Positions 59,194-64,000 of a stretch of DNA of 64,000 bases are shown here, in pieces. The DNA is taken from the NCBI GenBank assembly GCA_035452965.1, contig DAOTCE010000008.1, forward strand, positions 62,001-126,000. Reading direction: 5' to 3'. The first letter of the stretch is position 1. The number at the start of each line of letters is the position of its first letter. The DNA comes from Candidatus Paceibacterota bacterium (lineage in GTDB: Bacteria; Verrucomicrobiota; Verrucomicrobiia; Limisphaerales; UBA8199). Position numbers and translations under genes: made by a program. The notes beneath the pieces are model-generated. The model did no database searches and had not been told where the DNA came from. It was given only the letters and a program-made list of their open reading frames with translations.

Positions 59194-62097
59194 ATGCCAG
59201 GCACCGAAGTTCCTTTGCAGTACCTGTTGACTCTCCCGCCACGCATGGTGCTGGAGTTCGAGGCATTGGAAGGCCGACGACGGCCCGAATGGATTGCAGC
59301 CTGCGATCCGCCCGGTCAGCCCTTGGGATCAGGGGGCGGCACGGCTAATCTCCTGGCGGAAGCCTGGCGCGCAAGCGCCCCCACCGAGTCGTTTGCCGCC
59401 TGGCTCCGCCAGAGCCGCAAGCTCATCCTGCATGCGGGTGGCCTGAGCCGGCGTCTGCCCGCCTACGCGCCCGTCGGCAAATTGCTCATGCCGCTCCCCG
59501 TGTTTCGCTGGTCGCGCGGCCAGCGACTGGACCAGTCGCTGCTCGATGTGCAATTGCCTGACTACCAGCGCGTCCTGGCCCATGCCGGGCCACGCACCGC
59601 CGCCCTGGTTACCAGCGGGGACGTGCTGCTGCGCTTCACTCGCGATCTGCCGCCCTTCCCTGAAGTGGATGTCCTCGGTCTTGGCATGAGAGTGGCGCCT
59701 GAGAGGGCGAAGGACTTCGGCGTGTTCTTTTCCCCGCGCGCTCATCCGACCGAACTGGCGTTCTTCCTGCAGAAGCCCGCCGCGACAAAGATTCGCGAGT
59801 TAGCAGAGGATTATCTCTGCTTGATTGACACTGGCATGTGGCTGTTGAGCGAGCGGGCGGTGGAGGTGCTGATGGAACGGTGCGGCTGGGAGACGAGCCG
59901 GTTCGCCGGCGGCGCACCGCGCCGCTACGAGCTCTACGCCGAGTTTGGCCTCGCCCTCGGCAAAACGCCCACGGCTCGCGAGGCAGCGGTTAATGCGCTG
60001 ACTTGCGCCGTGGTGCCGCTGCCCGAAGCTGAGTTCTATCACTTCGGCACGAACGGCCAGATGATCGAGTCGGTCTCGGCCTTGCAGAACCTGGTCCTGG
60101 ATGAAACCAAGGTCGGCCGGACGGGTGCGCGTCAGCAGCCGGACCAGGTGACCCAAAACTCACGCTTTGACGCCGCCTTGCGCCGACAGGGCAACCACAC
60201 GCTATGGGTAGAGAACAGCGTGGTGCCGTCGGGCTGGCAGCTTGCCTCGCAGCACGTGCTCACCGGCGTGCCGGAAAACGAATGGGCCCTCAGCCTGCCG
60301 GCCGGCGTCTGCCTGGACTTCGTGCCGATCGGAAAGGACCAAATCTGCGTTCGCGCCTACGGCTTCAACGACGCCTTCCAGGGACCGCTCGGCGACGCCT
60401 CCACCCGCTGGTTTGGCCGCCCGCCCGCTGACTGGTTTGCTGCGCGTGGTATTCGGCCCGAAGACGGCGCCCTTGATCCGCAGGCCGATCTTCAATCCTG
60501 CGCGCTCTTTCCGGTTCTGCCGGAAGCCAAGCTCGATCCGCGGTTTATCGAGTGGCTGTTTGCAACCGCGCCCCAACGCGAGACTGGCTTCGCCCGTCGC
60601 TGGTGCGAGCTGCCCCGGCTTTCCGCGCAACAAATCCTCGACAAAGTCAACGTGCGCCGCATTTACGAGCAACGCTCCCGTCTGCGCCAGGCCTGCCTCT
60701 CGCCGATGCTCAGGAACTTTCGCTGGAGCGTGTTCTTCCGGCTCGACCTTGAAGCGACGGCGCGCGCCTTTGCCGCAGGCGCCGGCGCATTGCCCGAACT
60801 CCAGCTCGACGACCACGACGACCCGATGCAGTTGGTTCACGACCAGATGTTCCGCTCCGCTGTGCTGCGGCATCGCGGCGGGCCGGGCTGGGAGAAGTTT
60901 GAGGCGGGCGCGTTCGCCCGGTTGCGGGAGATGATTGTCCAGGAAACGCGGCTCCTGCCCGCCAGCCCGCGACGCAACGTCATGGAGGATCAGATCGTCT
61001 GGGCCCGCAGCCCGATCCGGTTCGATCTGGCCGGCGGCTGGACTGACACGCCGCCTTACTGCATCGAGCACGGCGGCAAAGTGCTCAACGTCGCCGCCGA
61101 TCTCAACGGCCAGCCGCCCATCCAGGTCTTTGCCAAACTCTCCGAACGCCCCGAGCTGGTTATGCGCTCGATTGACCTCGGTGTCGAAGAGCGCGTGCGC
61201 ACCTACGCTGAGCTGGACACGTTCTCCCGCCCCGACAGCCCATTCGCGCTGGCCAAAGCCGCTTTCGCGCTCGCCGGGTTTCTCCCCCGGTTCCACGCGC
61301 AAGGCGGGTGCGGCTCGCTGGAGCAGCAACTGCGCGAGTTCGGCGCCGGCATTGAAATCTCCCTCCTCGCTGCCGTGCCCAAAGGCTCGGGACTGGGCAC
61401 CAGCAGCATCCTCGCGGCCACGGTGCTGGCCGCGCTGGGTGATTTGTGCGGGTTGGACTGGGATCGCAACACGCTGTTCACGCGCACACTGGCGCTGGAG
61501 CAGTTGCTCACCACCGGTGGCGGCTGGCAGGACCAGGCGGGCGCGATCTTCCGCGGCATCAAGCTCATCGAGACATCGGCTGGGTTGGCCCAGAGGCCCG
61601 CCATCGGCTGGCTGCCGCATCACCTTTTCGACCACGACTACGCCAACCGCTCGATCCTGCTCTATTACACGGGCATTACGCGCCTGGCCAAGAACATCCT
61701 CGCCGAGATTGTCCGCGGCCTCTTCCTTAACTCGCCCTCGCATCTGGGCATCATTGCCGACATCGGTGCCAATGCCGATTTCGCCAGCGCCGCGATCCAG
61801 AAGTGCGACTACGACCTGCTTCTGGCTGCCATTCGCAACAGTTGGACGTTGAACCAGCGCTTGGACTCCGGCACAAACCCGCCCGAGGTGCAGCAAATTC
61901 TCGATCGGGTCAACGACTGCCTGGGCGCCGTCAAGCTGCTTGGCGCCGGTGGCGGAGGGTATCTGCTATTGTTCGGCAAGGACGAAACTGCCGCGGGCCG
62001 GATCAAGCAACTGCTGACCCAGCATCCCCCCAACGCCCGCGCCCGCTTCGTGGACTTCAGCCTCTCGACTACCGGCCTGCAACTCACCCGAAGTTGA
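59194..62097 (+). CDS. fkp: Bifunctional L-fucokinase/L-fucose-1-phosphate guanylyltransferase
   Basis: 967 aa from ATG 59194; the TTG at 59113 adds 27 odd residues (B. fragilis Fkp is about 950). The N-terminal half is the guanylyltransferase: GSGGGTANLLAEAW, SRRLPAYAPVGKLLMPLPVF, a nucleotide-binding pattern. The C-terminal third is a GHMP kinase: PIRFDLAGGWTDTPPYCIEHGG (about 606) and the ATP loop VPKGSGLGTSS (about 728), then GGWQDQAGAIFRGIK and GAGGGGYLLL. Makes GDP-fucose from free L-fucose, so the cell salvages fucose for its own glycans, perhaps freed by neighbours such as the sulfatase. Followed by the rhamnosidase 124 bases on. Confidence 0.93.
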   Translation: MPGTEVPLQYLLTLPPRMVLEFEALEGRRRPEWIAACDPPGQPLGSGGGTANLLAEAWRASAPTESFAAWLRQSRKLILHAGGLSRRLPAYAPVGKLLMPLPVFRWSRGQRLDQSLLDVQLPDYQRVLAHAGPRTAALVTSGDVLLRFTRDLPPFPEVDVLGLGMRVAPERAKDFGVFFSPRAHPTELAFFLQKPAATKIRELAEDYLCLIDTGMWLLSERAVEVLMERCGWETSRFAGGAPRRYELYAEFGLALGKTPTAREAAVNALTCAVVPLPEAEFYHFGTNGQMIESVSALQNLVLDETKVGRTGARQQPDQVTQNSRFDAALRRQGNHTLWVENSVVPSGWQLASQHVLTGVPENEWALSLPAGVCLDFVPIGKDQICVRAYGFNDAFQGPLGDASTRWFGRPPADWFAARGIRPEDGALDPQADLQSCALFPVLPEAKLDPRFIEWLFATAPQRETGFARRWCELPRLSAQQILDKVNVRRIYEQRSRLRQACLSPMLRNFRWSVFFRLDLEATARAFAAGAGALPELQLDDHDDPMQLVHDQMFRSAVLRHRGGPGWEKFEAGAFARLREMIVQETRLLPASPRRNVMEDQIVWARSPIRFDLAGGWTDTPPYCIEHGGKVLNVAADLNGQPPIQVFAKLSERPELVMRSIDLGVEERVRTYAELDTFSRPDSPFALAKAAFALAGFLPRFHAQGGCGSLEQQLREFGAGIEISLLAAVPKGSGLGTSSILAATVLAALGDLCGLDWDRNTLFTRTLALEQLLTTGGGWQDQAGAIFRGIKLIETSAGLAQRPAIGWLPHHLFDHDYANRSILLYYTGITRLAKNILAEIVRGLFLNSPSHLGIIADIGANADFASAAIQKCDYDLLLAAIRNSWTLNQRLDSGTNPPEVQQILDRVNDCLGAVKLLGAGGGGYLLLFGKDETAAGRIKQLLTQHPPNARARFVDFSLSTTGLQLTRS

Positions 62098-62221
62098 CAC
62101 GGCACAAACCTGCCGCCCGGAGCTTCTCCGATGGCGCGGCGCAAGTCAGCTACAGCGTGGTTGATCTGCGTCTCAGGAACCGCTACATACCCCCGTGCCC
62201 AAGTTGAAGCGGCACGACATC

Positions 62222-64000
62222 ATGATTCGACGGAGCTATATATACGTTCTACCAATTGTATTGGCGTTGGCAGCCTCAGGAACCGGAGTCACGGCTGCGG
62301 CACTGAAAGTGCAGGGATTGAAGTGTGAGTACCGGGTCAATCCACTCGGGCTCGATACGCCGCAGCCACGGCTGAGTTGGCGGCTGGAATCGCCGGAGCG
62401 CGGCCAGACCCAGACGGCTTACCAGGTGCTGGCGGCATCAACCAGGGCTCTGCTCTCCAAAGACGAAGCCGACTTGTGGGACAGTGGGAAAGTGATCTCG
62501 GGCAAATCGGTCCACGTGGTCTATGGCGGGCGGGCGTTGCGCCCCGGTCAGCGGGTGTTTTGGAAGGTGCGCGCCTGGGATCGCGACGACCGGCCCTCGG
62601 GCTACAGCGCAGAGGCGTGGTGGGAGATGGGATTGCTGGAACCGGGGGACTGGCGGGCGGTTTGGATCGCGCGCCAGCCAAGTGAGCCGCGCTCGGAGCA
62701 GCAGATGTTTGAGGATGATCCGGCGCCGCTGTTCCGGAAGGAGTTCCTGCTCGAGAAGAAGCTCCGGCGCGCGCGGCTCTATGTGAGCGGGCTGGGTTAC
62801 TGCGAAATGCGCCTCAATGGGCAGCGCGTTGGGGACCAGGAGCTTGACCCCGGCTGGACCACCTACTCGAAGCGCGTGCTCTACTCAACTTACGATGTGA
62901 CGGCCCAGTTGAAGCGCGGCTGCAACGCGCTGGGGGTGATGTTGGGGAACGGCTGGTTCAATCCTCTGCCGCTACGGCTCTGGGGCCACATCAATCCGCG
63001 CGAGAATCTGACCATCGGGAAGCCCCGTGTCATTGCGCAGCTTGTCGCCGAGTTCGAGGACGACACCGTGCAGACGGTCGTTACCGATGAAAGCTGGAAG
63101 GTGGGCGATGGTCCCATTCTGCGAAATAGTGTGTACCTGGGCGAGGTGTATGACGCGCGGAAGGAGGCGCAGGGATGGGACATGCCTGGGTTCGATGACT
63201 CAGGCTGGCAGCCGGCTGTATGCGCGGTTGAGGCGCTCGGGCCTTTGCGGGCGCAGGATGCGCCGCCGATTCGGGTGACGCGCGTCCTGAAGCCGGTCAA
63301 GCTCACCGAGCCGAAACCGGGGGTTTATATCTTCGACCTGGGGCAGAACTTCGCCGGGTGGATCCGGCTGCGAGTGCAGGGCGCAGCGGGGACGCGTGTG
63401 CGGCTGCGCTATGGAGAGTTGCTATACCCGGACGGCACGCTCAACGGAATGACCGCGGTATGCGGCCAGATCAAGGGTGGCGGCCCCGGCTACCGCTACG
63501 ATGGCAAAGGGGCGCCCAAGACGGCGTGGCAGATGGACGATTACATTCTCAAAGGGCAAGGCGAGGAAGTCTATTCGCCGCGGTTCACTTTCCACGGATT
63601 CCGCTACGTCGAGGTCGTCGGCTACCCGGGCAAACCGACGCTGGCGTCGTTGGAAGGGTTGCGGCTCAACTCGGATGTAACCACCGCCGGTTCATTCGTT
63701 TGCTCCAACGAGCGGCTGAATCGGATCCAGGCGATGGTACTATGGACGGAGCTGAGCAACCTGTTCAGCGTAGAGTCCGATTGCCCGCACCGGGAGAAGT
63801 TCGGCTACGGGGGCGACATTGTGGCGGCGGGAGAGATGGCGATGTTCAACTTCGACATGGGACGCTTCTTTGCGAAAGCGGTGCAGGACCTGGCGGACGC
63901 GGTGCGCCCGAACGGCGGATTCACGGAGACGGCTCCGTATGTCGGGATTAGCGATGAAGGACTGGGCGAGCGGTCCGGGCCAGTAGGCTGGGGCACCGCA
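62222..64000 (+). CDS. Secreted GH78 alpha-L-rhamnosidase (3' partial)
   Basis: Open to the window edge, 593 codons read. Signal peptide MIRRSYIYVLPIVLALAASG. An N-terminal beta domain (LKCEYRVNPLGLDTPQPRLSW), then the carbohydrate-binding region ARLYVSGLGYCEMRLNGQRVGDQELDPGWT, a typical GH78 opening. The catalytic (alpha/alpha)6 part begins around 500, with VESDCPHREKFGYGGDIVAAGEMAM at about 518-542, holding the acidic residues of the family. Removes terminal rhamnose from plant or bacterial polysaccharides. The end of the protein is outside the window. Confidence 0.9.
   Translation, partial: MIRRSYIYVLPIVLALAASGTGVTAAALKVQGLKCEYRVNPLGLDTPQPRLSWRLESPERGQTQTAYQVLAASTRALLSKDEADLWDSGKVISGKSVHVVYGGRALRPGQRVFWKVRAWDRDDRPSGYSAEAWWEMGLLEPGDWRAVWIARQPSEPRSEQQMFEDDPAPLFRKEFLLEKKLRRARLYVSGLGYCEMRLNGQRVGDQELDPGWTTYSKRVLYSTYDVTAQLKRGCNALGVMLGNGWFNPLPLRLWGHINPRENLTIGKPRVIAQLVAEFEDDTVQTVVTDESWKVGDGPILRNSVYLGEVYDARKEAQGWDMPGFDDSGWQPAVCAVEALGPLRAQDAPPIRVTRVLKPVKLTEPKPGVYIFDLGQNFAGWIRLRVQGAAGTRVRLRYGELLYPDGTLNGMTAVCGQIKGGGPGYRYDGKGAPKTAWQMDDYILKGQGEEVYSPRFTFHGFRYVEVVGYPGKPTLASLEGLRLNSDVTTAGSFVCSNERLNRIQAMVLWTELSNLFSVESDCPHREKFGYGGDIVAAGEMAMFNFDMGRFFAKAVQDLADAVRPNGGFTETAPYVGISDEGLGERSGPVGWGTA

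Noticed and set aside
60202..61896. Long antisense frame (564 codons) inside fkp
   Set aside because: It is opposite a well-supported enzyme with intact motifs; it shows the Gly/Ala/Arg/Gln-rich make-up of GC-rich shadow frames and no domain.

Overview
The window is a GC-rich stretch of a Gram-negative bacterial chromosome. It has outer-membrane machinery (LptD, an Mla-type lipid transport set), many secreted or lipid-anchored catabolic enzymes, an ECF sigma factor paired with a Ser/Thr kinase, and C-terminal 'TNL...W.P...YYR' modules on secreted proteins. Together these suggest a Verrucomicrobiota member, perhaps of the Limisphaerales/Pedosphaera type. That placement is inference from gene content; there is no rRNA in the window. 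I see no phage, transposase, integrase or CRISPR array.

Layout: 1-4.8 kb is a branched-chain amino-acid-type ABC importer operon (livH partial, livM, livG, livF) ending in a degenerate phenylacetate-CoA ligase homologue. 4.9-9.4 kb holds agmatine deiminase, a membrane-anchored unknown and PriA. 9.5-12.4 kb is an mlaE-mlaF-mlaD operon whose ATPase has lost several ABC motifs. 12.4-17.2 kb holds an M48 peptidase, a secreted PIG-L deacetylase and a sulfatase, with a perfect palindrome at 13.04 kb. 17.3-21.7 kb is tRNA-Gly, pyrC-carA, a tail-anchored FHA protein and hemB. 22-28 kb holds a small unknown ORF, lptD, a hairpin-rich gap with a second palindrome, a YlbF-like protein, anmK and a kdgK-like kinase. 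28.4-35.1 kb is one giant secreted M36 metallopeptidase. 35-43.6 kb holds a DUF4038-type glycosidase, a beta-lactamase-fold hydrolase, trxB, a REC-histidine kinase, gnd and a DUF1080 lipoprotein.

43.6-47.7 kb is a sigma factor-kinase operon bracketed by two nearly identical copies of a DUF167 gene. 47.7-52.3 kb has an exported FAH-fold protein, a CaCA-type exchanger and a divergent pair of unknown cytoplasmic proteins. 52.4-59 kb has a Tat-exported Gfo/Idh/MocA oxidoreductase, a HEAT-repeat protein, a secreted protein with a strict 26-residue Thr-Asn repeat, a small basic-tailed protein and a two-domain RidA-like protein. 59.2-64 kb has a bifunctional fucokinase/GDP-fucose pyrophosphorylase and a GH78 alpha-L-rhamnosidase cut by the window end.

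How the genes fit together: the secreted peptidase, sulfatase, DUF4038/DUF1080 proteins, rhamnosidase, Fkp and the sugar kinase suggest a polysaccharide- and glycoprotein-degrading life style. The Mla set, LptD and AnmK serve envelope upkeep. Most candidates for new biology are proteins of unknown function or degenerate enzymes: the Thr-Asn repeat protein, the motif-poor MlaF, the PaaK homologue without its P-loop, and the unknown divergent pair at 50 kb.
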